From positions 2,138,501 to 2,202,500 of the forward strand of contig NZ_CP043028.1 of the NCBI RefSeq assembly GCF_008935055.1: 64,000 bases of DNA, written 5' to 3'. This DNA is from Pseudobutyrivibrio xylanivorans. GTDB taxonomy: Bacteria; Bacillota; Clostridia; Lachnospirales; Lachnospiraceae. Under the pieces are notes generated by a model. It worked only from the letters and a program-made list of their open reading frames with translations, did no database searches and was not told the DNA's origin. Within the stretch, counting starts at the first letter, position 1, and every line of letters starts with the position of its first letter. This document shows, one piece after another, positions 34,671 through 44,379 of this stretch. Position numbers and translations under genes: made by a program.

Positions 34671-36356
34671 ATGAAGAAAAAAATCGTAGCATTAGTGCTT
34701 GCATGCACTATGGGCCTTGGAATGGTTGGCTGTGGCGGCTCAAGCAGCAGCTCAAGCGCCAGCGCTTCAACAACAGATTCAAGTGCCAGCAGTGAAGAGG
34801 CAGGCTCATCAGAGCTTGTAGACGGAAAATTCGCAGAGACAAGACACATAACAGTTGAGGTCTATGACCGTGGAAACGATGGTGGTACAGACCCAACAAA
34901 CAACATGTACACAGAGTACATCAAGAAGGGAATGCTTGAGGATCACAACGTAGAGGTTGAGTTCGTTTCAGTTCCACGTTGGACAGAGACAGAAGAAATC
35001 AACAACCTTCTTGCTTCAGGCGGAGCTCCAGATATCTGCCTTACATATTCTTATCCAACAATTCAGACATACGCTAACATGGGCGGTGTTACAGATTTAA
35101 AGCCACTTATGGATCAGTATGGCAGCGAGCTTACAAACCTTCAGAATTGGCTTGGCGACACAAACATCTACTGGGATTTAGATGATGAGAAGGGTACACT
35201 TTGGGCAATCGAAGGAAAGCGTGCTAACAACAGACGTATCAACACATTCATTAGAAAAGACTGGCTTGATAAGCTTGGACTTGAAGAGCCAACAACAAAA
35301 GAAGAATTTTACAATGTAATTTGTGCATTCCGCGACAACGCTAAGGAGCTTCTTGGCAAGGATGCAGACAAGATGGTTCCATTCTCAGTTTCATTCGATG
35401 TAGGCTGGAGAGCAGCACTTCTTATCGAGTCAGAGATGGATCCAAAGATTACAGATAAGGAATTCTACATCAATGGATTTGATGACAGAAAGCTTACACA
35501 GAACGGCACAAAGGCTGCTATGAAGACACTTAACAAGTGGTACAACGAAGGTCTTCTTTGGAACGACTTCGCACTTTACACAGCTGGTGATTCTACAGAG
35601 GATGACATGATGAAGGCTGGCTATGTTGGAGCATTCCAGCACAACTGGGATTATCCTTTCCGTGGTGGAGATGATTCAATCCAGGCTAACCTTCAGAGAA
35701 TCATTGGCGATGATGCTAAGTATGTAGCAGTTGATTGCTTCGAGAACTCAGAGGGCAAGCACCTTAAGTATGTTGACTCAACAGCTGGTGATAGAAAGAT
35801 CTTCTTCCCAACTACAAACACAGAGCCACTTGCATCACTTCTTTACCTTGACTGGATTTCTGCTCCAGAGCACATCCAGTACTTACAGATTGGTGATGAG
35901 GGGGTTACACACAACGTTCTTGAGGATGGCGCTATCGAGTTGATCCCAGCAACAGGCGACCCAATCATGAACTCAGGTAACAACATTGACTACACAATTA
36001 CTTGTAATGGTCTTCACCTTGCAGATGACAAGCTTACACTTCTTTCAATGGCACACAGCTACCCAGCATGTGATCCAGAGGATGTTCAGAAGGCACTTGA
36101 CATTGCTGCTACAGATAACAAGATCGCTAAGAACGTAAAGGTTCCAGAAATCGTTGCAGAAAACGGTATGGGCGAGGCTCTTGGTTCAAAGAGAGATGTT
36201 GTTTATGATACAGCTCTTGCAGCTAAGGAAGCTGATTTCGATAAGGTTTGGGATTCAGCTATCGAGGATTACCTTGCATCTGGCGGACAGGCTATCATGG
36301 ATGAGAGAACAGAGAAGTTCGAGGCTAAGTACGGTTCTTCTACATCAGTAGAATAG
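34671..36356 (+). CDS. extracellular oligosaccharide-binding lipoprotein (system 1)
   Basis: A 561-residue LplA-type solute-binding lipoprotein. The signal peptide ends in a lipobox (GLGMVGC, lipidated Cys about 22), followed by a Ser/Gly/Ala-rich spacer to about 45. The body is the large two-lobed SBP type used with LplB/YtcP permeases. It captures oligosaccharides outside the membrane, presumably xylo-oligosaccharides given the neighbours. A GGGAGGA site precedes the ATG, and the gene ends at a terminator at 36406. Confidence 0.92.
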   Translation: MKKKIVALVLACTMGLGMVGCGGSSSSSSASASTTDSSASSEEAGSSELVDGKFAETRHITVEVYDRGNDGGTDPTNNMYTEYIKKGMLEDHNVEVEFVSVPRWTETEEINNLLASGGAPDICLTYSYPTIQTYANMGGVTDLKPLMDQYGSELTNLQNWLGDTNIYWDLDDEKGTLWAIEGKRANNRRINTFIRKDWLDKLGLEEPTTKEEFYNVICAFRDNAKELLGKDADKMVPFSVSFDVGWRAALLIESEMDPKITDKEFYINGFDDRKLTQNGTKAAMKTLNKWYNEGLLWNDFALYTAGDSTEDDMMKAGYVGAFQHNWDYPFRGGDDSIQANLQRIIGDDAKYVAVDCFENSEGKHLKYVDSTAGDRKIFFPTTNTEPLASLLYLDWISAPEHIQYLQIGDEGVTHNVLEDGAIELIPATGDPIMNSGNNIDYTITCNGLHLADDKLTLLSMAHSYPACDPEDVQKALDIAATDNKIAKNVKVPEIVAENGMGEALGSKRDVVYDTALAAKEADFDKVWDSAIEDYLASGGQAIMDERTEKFEAKYGSSTSVE

Positions 36357-36405
36357 GAATAACTTAAATATAACCGTAGCGAACGGTCTTATATAGACTA
36401 TATTT

Positions 36406-36457
36406 TATCCCACTAATATCTACAGTTTATCTGTGGATGCTAGTGGGATATTTTTTT
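36406..36457 (+). terminator. terminator after binding-protein gene
   Basis: TATCCCACTA and TAGTGGGATA pair around an inner hairpin (CTACAG/CTGTGG region), followed by seven T residues. Confidence 0.85.
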
Positions 36458-36494
36458 AGAATAATTTCATAATAGGTTACAAGGAGAATTAGCT

Positions 36495-37148
36495 ATGGAA
36501 TTATTACGACCAGATAGCGAAGTTATGGAGTTCTTAAGTAAAGTCACAGATTATATCATTATCAATCTTTTGACACTGCTTCTTTCAATTCCAATTATCA
36601 CAATAGGAGCAGCTCACACTGCAAAATTTTATACAGCAATGAAAATCGCAAGGGGCGAGGAGCCTAGTGCTGTGAAGAGTTATTTTAAATCCTTCAGGGA
36701 GAATTTCTCACAGGTGACAGGTGCCTGGATGATAATTCTTGCAGTTGGTCTGGTACTGGCATTTGACTGGTACAACGTGATTTACGGCAGAGGAATGAGC
36801 ATGCCATTTATTGGCAAGGCTGCTCTTGGAGTCCTTACTTTTGTGGTTTGGTCGGTGGCATATTGCATGTTTCCATTTGAAGCCAGATACAAGGTAACTC
36901 TCAAGGAACTTTTTAAGGCTTCTATGGTTATGGCACTTTTAAACATCCCAAGAATGGTGCTTATATTCATCGTGACTTTCTTACCATATTTGATTTGTGC
37001 CTGGTATATTCAGTGGGGTCTTGCAATTTGGCTTCTTTGCACAACAGTTACACTTTACTACGTAAGTCGCGAGTTCAATAAACAGTTAGAAATGCTAAAC
37101 AAGGAGGATAAGGTTAATAATGAATCAGGAGACGATGAAGCGTGCTAA
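36495..37148 (+). CDS. YesL-like (DUF624) membrane protein
   Basis: A 217-residue membrane protein with about five hydrophobic segments, related to YesL of the Bacillus rhamnogalacturonan locus. Proteins of this family accompany LplABC importers, but their role is unsettled. An AAGGAGAA site precedes the ATG. The last 29 bases overlap the start of the GH3 gene, whose ribosome site lies inside this frame, so translation is coupled. Confidence 0.88.
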   Translation: MELLRPDSEVMEFLSKVTDYIIINLLTLLLSIPIITIGAAHTAKFYTAMKIARGEEPSAVKSYFKSFRENFSQVTGAWMIILAVGLVLAFDWYNVIYGRGMSMPFIGKAALGVLTFVVWSVAYCMFPFEARYKVTLKELFKASMVMALLNIPRMVLIFIVTFLPYLICAWYIQWGLAIWLLCTTVTLYYVSREFNKQLEMLNKEDKVNNESGDDEAC

Positions 37149-39261
37149 GGAATTAGTATCGCAGATGACAATAGAGGAAAAATGCTCCCAGATGCTTCAC
37201 CACGCAGCAGCAATCGACAGACTTGGAATACCAAAGTACTGCTGGTGGAATGAGGCACTTCACGGAGTGGCAAGAGCAGGAGTTGCTACAGTATTCCCAC
37301 AGGCAATTGGCCTTGGAGCAACCTTCGACGAGAATTTAGTTCAGGGGATAGGTGATGTAACTTCAACAGAGGGCCGCGCCAAGTTCAACGAGTCAGTAAA
37401 GCATGGTGATAGAGATATCTATAAAGGACTTACATTCTGGGCACCAAATGTAAATATTTTCCGTGACCCAAGATGGGGTAGAGGTCATGAGACCTATGGC
37501 GAGGATCCATATCTTACAGGTCAGCTTGGAATGGCTTATGTACATGGTCTTCAGGGTGATGATTTGGACAACCCTAAGGCAGCAGCCTGCGCTAAGCATT
37601 TTGCAGTACATTCAGGACCTGAGGCAGACAGACATCACTTTGATGCAAGAGTAAACGATCAGGATTTATATGATACTTATCTTTATGCCTTCAAGCGACT
37701 TGTAAAGGATGCCAAGGTTGAATCAGTAATGGGCGCTTACAACCGCGTAAACGGTGAGCCAGCCTGCGGTAGCAAGCGACTTCTTAAGGATATTTTGAGA
37801 GACGATTGGGGATTTGAAGGCCATGTAGTATCTGACTGCTGGGCAATCAAGGATTTCCATGAAAATCACAAGGTTACAGGCTGCGAGGTTGAGTCAGCAG
37901 CACTTGCAGTAAACAATGGCTGCGATTTGAACTGCGGTTGCGTATTTGAAAAGCTTATATACGCTTACAAGGCAAACCTTGTTTCAGAGGAGACAATCAC
38001 AGCAGCAGTAGAGAGATTAATCGAGCTTAGACTTCGACTTGGAACTCTTCCAGAGCGAGGCAGCAAATATGATGATATTCCATACGAGATGGTAGAGTGC
38101 AAGGAACATAAGGAGCTTTCTATCGAGGCTGCAAAGCGAAGCCTTGTTCTTCTTAAGAATGATGGACTTCTTCCACTTAAGGCTGATGAAATCAAGACAA
38201 TCGGTGTAATCGGACCAAATGCAAATTCAAGAATTGCTCTCGTAGGAAATTACGAGGGAACTTCTTCAGAATACATCACTGTTTTGGAAGGAATTCAAAG
38301 ACAGGTTGGCGAGGATGTAAGAGTTTTATATTCAGAAGGCTCACATCTTTGGAAGGACAGACTTCAGGGACTTTGCGAGGAGAAGGATTGCTTTGCAGAG
38401 GCACTTACAGTTGCGGAGCATTCAGATGTTGTAGTTCTTTGTATGGGACTTGATGCCACAATCGAAGGCGAGGAAGGTGATGCCGGAAACGAATTCGGAA
38501 GTGGTGATAAGAAGGGGCTTAAGCTTCCAGGAGTTCAGCAGGATTTAGTTGAGGCAGTTACAGCAACAGGAAAGCCAGTAATTCTCCTCATTCTTGCAGG
38601 CTCAGCAATGGATTTGAGCTATGCAGATGAAAACGTAAATGCGATAATGCAGTGCTGGTATCCAGGAGCTAGAGGTGGAAAGGCAATCGCTGAGGTTCTT
38701 TTTGGAGAGGATACTCCATCAGGAAAGCTTCCACTTACCTTCTACAAATCAGATGCTGATTTACCAGATTTCAGCGATTATTCAATGGAAGGTCGTACCT
38801 ACAGATATTTCAAGGGTCAGCCACTTTACCCATTTGGCTATGGTCTTAGCTACACAAAGTTTGAATATAGCAATGCTTCTATCGATAAAACCGAAGGAGC
38901 AATTGGAGATAAATATACTGTAAAGGTTACCGTAAAGAATGCAGGAGAATTCTGCGGACACGAAGCAGTAGAGCTTTATGTGAAGGATGTTGAAGCGAGC
39001 ACAAGAGTTGCAAACTTTAGCCTCCGCAGAATAGCAAATGTAGCACTCCTTCCAGGAGAGTCAAAGGAAGTTAGCTTTGAGCTCAATGCACGTGATTTTG
39101 CAATCATAGATGAAAAAGGAAAGTGCATTGTAGAACCAGGTGAGTTCAAGATTTTTGTAGGCGGCCAGCAGCCAGATGCAAGAAGTGAGGAGCTTACAGG
39201 AAGAAAATGTGATGAGTTTACAGTTAATTTAATGGGAAATGTTACAGAAGTAGAATATTAA
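37120..39261 (+). CDS. GH3 beta-glycosidase, probable beta-xylosidase
   Basis: A 713-residue cytoplasmic enzyme (no signal peptide) removing terminal beta-linked sugars. Domain order is (alpha/beta)8 barrel, alpha/beta sandwich, fibronectin-III-like end. The nucleophile is Asp239 in HVVSDCWAI. The SDC form together with WWNEALHGVARAG and VFPQAIGLGATFD is typical of GH3 beta-xylosidases rather than glucosidases. KHFAVHSGPEADRHHFD gives the substrate-binding Lys-His. The gene overlaps the YesL-like gene and uses an AGGAGG site at 37101-37107. Its setting beside a xylo-oligosaccharide importer supports intracellular xylose release. Confidence 0.9.
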   Translation: MNQETMKRAKELVSQMTIEEKCSQMLHHAAAIDRLGIPKYCWWNEALHGVARAGVATVFPQAIGLGATFDENLVQGIGDVTSTEGRAKFNESVKHGDRDIYKGLTFWAPNVNIFRDPRWGRGHETYGEDPYLTGQLGMAYVHGLQGDDLDNPKAAACAKHFAVHSGPEADRHHFDARVNDQDLYDTYLYAFKRLVKDAKVESVMGAYNRVNGEPACGSKRLLKDILRDDWGFEGHVVSDCWAIKDFHENHKVTGCEVESAALAVNNGCDLNCGCVFEKLIYAYKANLVSEETITAAVERLIELRLRLGTLPERGSKYDDIPYEMVECKEHKELSIEAAKRSLVLLKNDGLLPLKADEIKTIGVIGPNANSRIALVGNYEGTSSEYITVLEGIQRQVGEDVRVLYSEGSHLWKDRLQGLCEEKDCFAEALTVAEHSDVVVLCMGLDATIEGEEGDAGNEFGSGDKKGLKLPGVQQDLVEAVTATGKPVILLILAGSAMDLSYADENVNAIMQCWYPGARGGKAIAEVLFGEDTPSGKLPLTFYKSDADLPDFSDYSMEGRTYRYFKGQPLYPFGYGLSYTKFEYSNASIDKTEGAIGDKYTVKVTVKNAGEFCGHEAVELYVKDVEASTRVANFSLRRIANVALLPGESKEVSFELNARDFAIIDEKGKCIVEPGEFKIFVGGQQPDARSEELTGRKCDEFTVNLMGNVTEVEY

Positions 39262-39264
39262 ATA

Positions 39265-39299
39265 GGCTTCCCCTTGAGGGAAGGTGACTGATGAGGTGT
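39265..39299 (+). repeat. REP-like repeat, copy 1
   Basis: GGCTTCCCCTTGAGGGAAGG followed by TGACTGATGAGGTGTA. The TTCCCCTTGAGGGAA part is a small hairpin. A second copy with an added hairpin stands at 45964-46009. Both lie directly after stop codons in this locus. Confidence 0.65.
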
Positions 39300-39318
39300 A
39301 AACAGGAGGAATAATGTA

Positions 39319-41022
39319 ATGGAAATGCAAATCGCAAAGGCACCAACAGACCCAGAAAAGAATCGTCCTTATTTCTACATTATCAAAGACAAAGAGCTTT
39401 TCACTCAGTCTGATGAGGATGGAAAAGGAGTTTCTTTCCTTTATCAGAGCGATGGAAGATTAATCAGCTCTGCTACCTTTACCGGAAATGTTACAGATGA
39501 GACAGAGCTTAAGCTTATGGAGACAGTTGATGGCTTCAAAAAGCTGGTTCACTCTATTGGCGTTTCAGTGGAGATGGAGGATAAGGATAAGCAGGCAGAG
39601 TTTGTTTTCCAAATGTATGGAAAGAAGGATTTGTATGGCGGTGGAGCAAATCTCATTGCTAACGTAAATACGAATTCACAGGAAGAGCGTATCTATCTCG
39701 ATGATATCGATTGGACAGATGACGATGATGTACCAGGACAGATTCGTGTACACACAGATGCTCCAGAGGAGAAGGCTTTCCTCTCAGTTCGCTTTTTCTT
39801 GAATGACGGGTATGATGCACCACCTCAGCTTGAAGAAAAGCCAGTTGACACAGCATCACCTGAGTACAAGGAAATGATTGACCGCTCCCTTGTAAATCTC
39901 GGTAATACAAAGAGACTTGTTGAAGTGGTTAATAAGGCAAAGGCAGGAGAGGATGTAAACATTTGCTACATTGGTGGTTCTATTACACAGGGCGCTGGTG
40001 CAACTCCAATCAACTCTGAGTGTTATGCTCGCAAGTCCTTCGAGGGCTTCAAAAAGCTTATGGGTGATGGCAATAACATCCATTATGTAAAGGCTGGTGT
40101 TGGCGGAACACCTTCAGAGCTTGGAATGATTCGCTTTGATAGAGATGTGCTTCGCGATGGCACAGTTGAGCCAGACATTGTGGTTATCGAATTCGCTGTA
40201 AATGATGAAGGCGATGAGACAAAGGGAAACTGCTATGAGAGCTTGGTGAGACGTGCACTTAAGCTGCCTAGTCAGCCGGCTGTAATGCTTATGTTTTCTG
40301 TATTTGCAGATGATTACAATCTTCAGGACAGACTCGCTCCTGTAGGCTTCAGATACGACCTTCCAATGGCAAGTGTGAAGGATGCCGTGACACCACAGTT
40401 CTATGACAGAGATAAGCGTATCCTTACAAAGCATCAGTATTTCTACGATATGTTCCATCCAACAAACCTTGGACATACAATTATGGCAGATTGCCTGATT
40501 AACATCATGAAGCTTGCTATCGAAAAGGGCGCAGATGAGTCTTACGATCCAAGATACGAGGAAGCTCCAGCTATTGGAAATACCTTTGACGATGTAATTC
40601 TTGTGGATAAGAAGGATAATGCAAATCTTGTCAGTGTAAATCCTGGCGGATTCGTATATACGGATGAAGTTCTCCAGTCAGTTGAGATGGATATGGATTT
40701 ATCCCTCACAGGAGAGTTCCCATACAACTGGATGTATGATGGTAGCAAGGGCAGCACAGAACCTTTCGAAATGGACGTAGAGTGCAAAGCACTGGTAATT
40801 GTTATGAAGGATTCAGGAGAGGTTGATGCAGCCACAGCAAAGGTTTATGTTGATGATAAATTCGTACGCGACCTTGATCCATACGTAAACCGCTGGTGCC
40901 ATTGCAACCCACTCATCGTAATCGATGAGGCTGTAAGCGCTCGTCATCACGTAAAAGTAGTGGTAGACAAGGACGACGTACGTAACAAGTTTACAATATT
41001 AGGATTTGGATTAGTAAAGTAA
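39319..41022 (+). CDS. SGNH/GDSL-family esterase, probable acetylxylan esterase
   Basis: A 567-residue protein. After an N-terminal beta-rich region (about 1-205) comes an SGNH hydrolase domain: Ser221 in CYIGGSITQGAG, the Gly block GVGGTPSELGM, Asn in VIEFAVNDEGD, and Asp377/His380 in FYDMFHPTN. A further beta-type domain follows (about 400-567). No signal peptide is present, so it acts inside the cell. SGNH enzymes in xylan loci remove acetyl groups from imported xylo-oligosaccharides, which would let the GH3 and GH43 enzymes finish. The acetyl specificity is inferred from context. Confidence 0.85.
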   Translation: MEMQIAKAPTDPEKNRPYFYIIKDKELFTQSDEDGKGVSFLYQSDGRLISSATFTGNVTDETELKLMETVDGFKKLVHSIGVSVEMEDKDKQAEFVFQMYGKKDLYGGGANLIANVNTNSQEERIYLDDIDWTDDDDVPGQIRVHTDAPEEKAFLSVRFFLNDGYDAPPQLEEKPVDTASPEYKEMIDRSLVNLGNTKRLVEVVNKAKAGEDVNICYIGGSITQGAGATPINSECYARKSFEGFKKLMGDGNNIHYVKAGVGGTPSELGMIRFDRDVLRDGTVEPDIVVIEFAVNDEGDETKGNCYESLVRRALKLPSQPAVMLMFSVFADDYNLQDRLAPVGFRYDLPMASVKDAVTPQFYDRDKRILTKHQYFYDMFHPTNLGHTIMADCLINIMKLAIEKGADESYDPRYEEAPAIGNTFDDVILVDKKDNANLVSVNPGGFVYTDEVLQSVEMDMDLSLTGEFPYNWMYDGSKGSTEPFEMDVECKALVIVMKDSGEVDAATAKVYVDDKFVRDLDPYVNRWCHCNPLIVIDEAVSARHHVKVVVDKDDVRNKFTILGFGLVK

Positions 41023-41033
41023 GTATAAATAGC

Positions 41034-41180
41034 CTGTAAGTATCAATCTCTTGGTGTTGCTCAAGGAGCCAATCTAGCGACAAATGATCCCAAAATGATG
41101 ATTGCTTTAGCAATCAACTTTTGTGGTCTAGTAAGCGAAGCTTACATTAAAAGAGCAATACCAAGGATTGAGACTGTAAC
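41034..41180 (+). ncRNA. structured intergenic element C (expanded)
   Basis: Third member of the 10340/11308 family. The inner helix TCAATC..TTGGTGTTGCT (from 41043) pairs with AGCAATACCAAGGATTGA (41154-41171). The flanks are CTGTAAG and CTGTAAC. The apex is expanded, holding two extra hairpins (GATTGCTTTAGCAATC and GTAAGC/GCTTAC) where A and B have GGAACATTCC. It sits 23 bases ahead of the GH43 start codon. Confidence 0.5.
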
Positions 41181-41202
41181 TAGCGAGAAAGGAATTTTAA
41201 TC

Positions 41203-42753
41203 ATGACAATTGCACATAACCCAATACTTAAGGGTTTTTACCCTGACCCTTCGGCTTGCCGAGTGGGCGACGACTACTATATTGTATGTTCAAGCTTCGT
41301 GTACGCCCCAGGCGTCCCAATTTTTCACAGCAAAGACCTGGCACACTGGGAGCAGATAGGACATGTACTTGACAGAGAAAGCCAGCTCCCTGTAAGTGGC
41401 GAAATTTCAAGAGGTATCTTTGCTCCTACAATCAGAGAGCACAAGGGAACATTCTATATGATTACTACAAATGTTAGCCATGGAGGCAACTTCGTAGTGA
41501 CAGCGAAGGACCCAGCAGGTCCATGGTCAGAGCCATATTATCTGGGCGAGGCTGCACCGGGTATCGACCCATCACTTTTCTTTGATGATGACGACAAGTG
41601 CTATTATGTTGGCACTCGTCCAAATCCAGAGGGAGTTCGCTACAACGGTGACTGGGAGATTTGGGTACAGGAATTAGACCTTGAGACAATGCAGCTTGTT
41701 GGTGAGTCTATGGCAATCTGGAAGGGGGCTGTTAAGGATGTTATTTGGCCAGAAGGTCCACATCTCTATAAGAAGGATGGCTATTATTATCTCCTTCATG
41801 CAGAGGGCGGCACAGGCCCAGAGCATGCGATTTCAGTGGCTCGTTCAAAGGAATTGTTCAAGTGGTTTGAGGGCTGCCCAAGAAATCCTATTTTCTCACA
41901 CAGAAATCTTGGTAAGGATTATCCAATTATCTATGCTGGACACGGTGATTTGATTGATGATAAGGATGGCAACTGGTATATTGTTATGCTTGCATCTCGT
42001 CCATGCGAAAAGCACTGCAGCATTGGTCGTGAGACATTCCTTGCAAAGGTTGTTTGGGAAGAGGGATGGCCTGTAATTAATCCAGGCATCGGCAAGCTTG
42101 AAGATGATGTGGAGCTTCCATTTGAGGAGAATCCATTTGCTACAGAAAATGAGTGGAGCGACCAGCTTCATTTCTACACAAATGAGCTAGACCAGCGCCT
42201 CGTTGGCATCGAAAAGAGAAACGAAGAAATCTATTCTCTTACAGACCGTCCAGGGTTCCTTAGACTTTTCACAAGACCTGAGCGCGCAGAAGAAACCTGC
42301 TATCCTTCATTTTTAGGATTGCGTCAGAAGGATTATTCCTTTAAAGTAAATGCAGGTGTTGATTTCACTCCTGCAAACGAAGATGAGTGCGGTGGAATCG
42401 TATTATTCCAGAATCATGCAAATCATCTTACTCTTGAAATTGTTAGCCGTGGCGGCAAGAAGCAGCTTCAGGTTAGAAAGACAATCAAGGGCGAAGAGCA
42501 GGTTAGTGCAAGCACAGCGGTGACAGGTCAGGTAGTTACATTAGAATTGAAGGTTAAGAATCAGAAGGCTGAGGCTTACCTTGTTGAGAACAATAAGCAC
42601 ACACTTTTGGAGGCAGATATTGATTTGTTGCCATACACAACAGAAGAGGCAGGCGGCTTCGTGGGCTGCACAGTAGGAATGTACACCTCTTCAAATGGCA
42701 AGCCAAGCGACAACCATTGTGATTTTGCATGGCTTACAATGGAAAAAATGTAA
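41203..42753 (+). CDS. GH43 beta-xylosidase/arabinofuranosidase
   Basis: A 516-residue cytoplasmic enzyme of the Selenomonas SXA type (GH43 subfamily 11-like). A five-bladed propeller (1-315) with base Asp15 (KGFYPDPS), Asp122 (GIDPSLFFDDD) and acid Glu184 (IWPEGPHLYK) is followed by a beta-sandwich DUF1349-like domain (about 330-515) that caps the active site in this group. It cleaves xylose, and often arabinose, from short oligosaccharides. I chose the ATG at 41203, with AAAGGAA upstream; an in-frame ATG at 41095 would place structured element C inside the coding sequence. Confidence 0.92.
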   Translation: MTIAHNPILKGFYPDPSACRVGDDYYIVCSSFVYAPGVPIFHSKDLAHWEQIGHVLDRESQLPVSGEISRGIFAPTIREHKGTFYMITTNVSHGGNFVVTAKDPAGPWSEPYYLGEAAPGIDPSLFFDDDDKCYYVGTRPNPEGVRYNGDWEIWVQELDLETMQLVGESMAIWKGAVKDVIWPEGPHLYKKDGYYYLLHAEGGTGPEHAISVARSKELFKWFEGCPRNPIFSHRNLGKDYPIIYAGHGDLIDDKDGNWYIVMLASRPCEKHCSIGRETFLAKVVWEEGWPVINPGIGKLEDDVELPFEENPFATENEWSDQLHFYTNELDQRLVGIEKRNEEIYSLTDRPGFLRLFTRPERAEETCYPSFLGLRQKDYSFKVNAGVDFTPANEDECGGIVLFQNHANHLTLEIVSRGGKKQLQVRKTIKGEEQVSASTAVTGQVVTLELKVKNQKAEAYLVENNKHTLLEADIDLLPYTTEEAGGFVGCTVGMYTSSNGKPSDNHCDFAWLTMEKM

Positions 42754-42771
42754 TATATTAAGGTGGAATTG

Positions 42772-44379
42772 ATGGTGAAGCATTCATTTAATTTTGGCAG
42801 AATTATCGAAAAGGCAAATACTAAGCGAAAGATGATTTTATTCTATATTGCCTTTGTTATCATTCCGATTCTTGTGATAGATACTCTTGTAATCTCGGGT
42901 GTTTATCGTGCTGAGAGAGCATCTCAGGAGCATATGATGGAGAATGAGGCCAACGCCATCAATTACACCTTTTTTAATCAGGTTGATCAGGCTGCTAAAT
43001 TGGGAAATGCCCTATATAGCAGCCTTTATGTAGATAATTTCTTAAATCGTAAATACGATTCAAATCTTGAGTATTATAATGCATATCAGAAATTCTTTGA
43101 TGATACCCTTTTGAAACTGGTAGAGGGTCAGTCAGGTCTGAAATTTTCGATTTATTTAGATAACGATACAATTACAAACGGTGGAGAATTTCATAAAATC
43201 TCTCAGGCGTATGGCACAGACTGGTTCAAATACATGAGAGCGTCTGATAGAAATAAGGGGTTGTTTTTTGGTCGCAGAAAGGCTGCTGATGGAAAGACTC
43301 AGAGAACAATTTATTATTTCCAAAAATTGAATTATTACAATAACGCTTCTAACAATCTTGTGCTTGTAATTATTGATTATGCCAAGTGTGCAGACAGTCT
43401 TGCAAACCTCAATTACGAGAATCGCGCTTATATATGCGATGGAGAGAAAATTCTTTTAAGCAATACAAAATACAGTAATGTTAATAAGAATTTCGATGAG
43501 AAGACAGATACATTGGAGATAGCCTACACTCAGAATTTTGAGGTGTACGGACAGGAGCTTACAATTGATATTATCAACAAAAATAATCCAATGATAAATG
43601 TGATGAAGGGAAGATGGTATCAGTTTTTATTGTTGATTCTTGTAAACTTAAGCCTGCCACTTTTTGTAAGTAGTCTGATGAGCACAGCTTACAAGAACAA
43701 GCTTAAGGAGCAGGAGACTGTTGTTGCAAGAAAGAATGCTGAGCTCCTTGCTCTTCACAGCCAGATTAATCCACATTTTCTTTTCAATGCGCTTGAGAGC
43801 ATTCGTATGCATTCTCTTTTGAAGCAGGAAACTGAGACCTCAGAAATGGTGGAAAGACTTGCCAAACTTCAGCGCCAGTACACCGAATGGAATGAGGATG
43901 AGGTTTCCATTGAGAAGGAAATTGAGTTCGTAAAAGCGTATCTGGAATTGCAGAAATATCGCTTCGGTGATAGACTGTCATTTGAGATTGATGTCGATGA
44001 TGAATGCTTGAATTTGTTGATACCAAAGCTTACTATAGTAACGTTCGTGGAAAACGCATGCGTTCACGGCATCGAAAGTAAAATTACACCTGGCTGGATT
44101 TTCGTAAGGATTTCTTCAGATGGCGAGTTTCTTACTCTCGAGATTGAGGATACTGGAAACGGAATGGAAGATGAGGAAAGCAAAACGCTTCTTCGCAAGA
44201 TGAGATTTGCAAATATCGAGATGTTAAAAGAAAAGGGCAGAGTTGGTATTGTTAATGCATGTCTCAGACTGAAGATGATTTCAGAGGAGGAAACTACCTT
44301 TGATTTGGATTCTGAGCCAGGAACTGGAACATTGGTACAGATAAAGGTTCCGGTGAAATATTTAAAGGGGTTATATTAA
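42772..44379 (+). CDS. yesM: sensor histidine kinase, YesM type
   Basis: A 535-residue membrane kinase with one segment at about 21-43, an extracytoplasmic sensing domain of about 230 residues, a second segment (about 285-305), and a HisKA-type dimerisation region with the His in HSQINPHFLFNALESI. The ATPase domain contains VENACVHGIE and GNGMEDEE. YesM kinases sense extracellular oligosaccharides or a binding protein. ATG 42772 has AAGGTGG upstream; a GTG nine bases earlier is also open. It overlaps the yesN-like gene by one base (TAATG). Confidence 0.92.
   Translation: MVKHSFNFGRIIEKANTKRKMILFYIAFVIIPILVIDTLVISGVYRAERASQEHMMENEANAINYTFFNQVDQAAKLGNALYSSLYVDNFLNRKYDSNLEYYNAYQKFFDDTLLKLVEGQSGLKFSIYLDNDTITNGGEFHKISQAYGTDWFKYMRASDRNKGLFFGRRKAADGKTQRTIYYFQKLNYYNNASNNLVLVIIDYAKCADSLANLNYENRAYICDGEKILLSNTKYSNVNKNFDEKTDTLEIAYTQNFEVYGQELTIDIINKNNPMINVMKGRWYQFLLLILVNLSLPLFVSSLMSTAYKNKLKEQETVVARKNAELLALHSQINPHFLFNALESIRMHSLLKQETETSEMVERLAKLQRQYTEWNEDEVSIEKEIEFVKAYLELQKYRFGDRLSFEIDVDDECLNLLIPKLTIVTFVENACVHGIESKITPGWIFVRISSDGEFLTLEIEDTGNGMEDEESKTLLRKMRFANIEMLKEKGRVGIVNACLRLKMISEEETTFDLDSEPGTGTLVQIKVPVKYLKGLY

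Noticed and set aside
41095..41202. N-terminal extension of the GH43 enzyme
   Set aside because: The extension covers structured element C, lacks family similarity, and the ATG at 41203 has a good ribosome site and begins at the conserved propeller motif.
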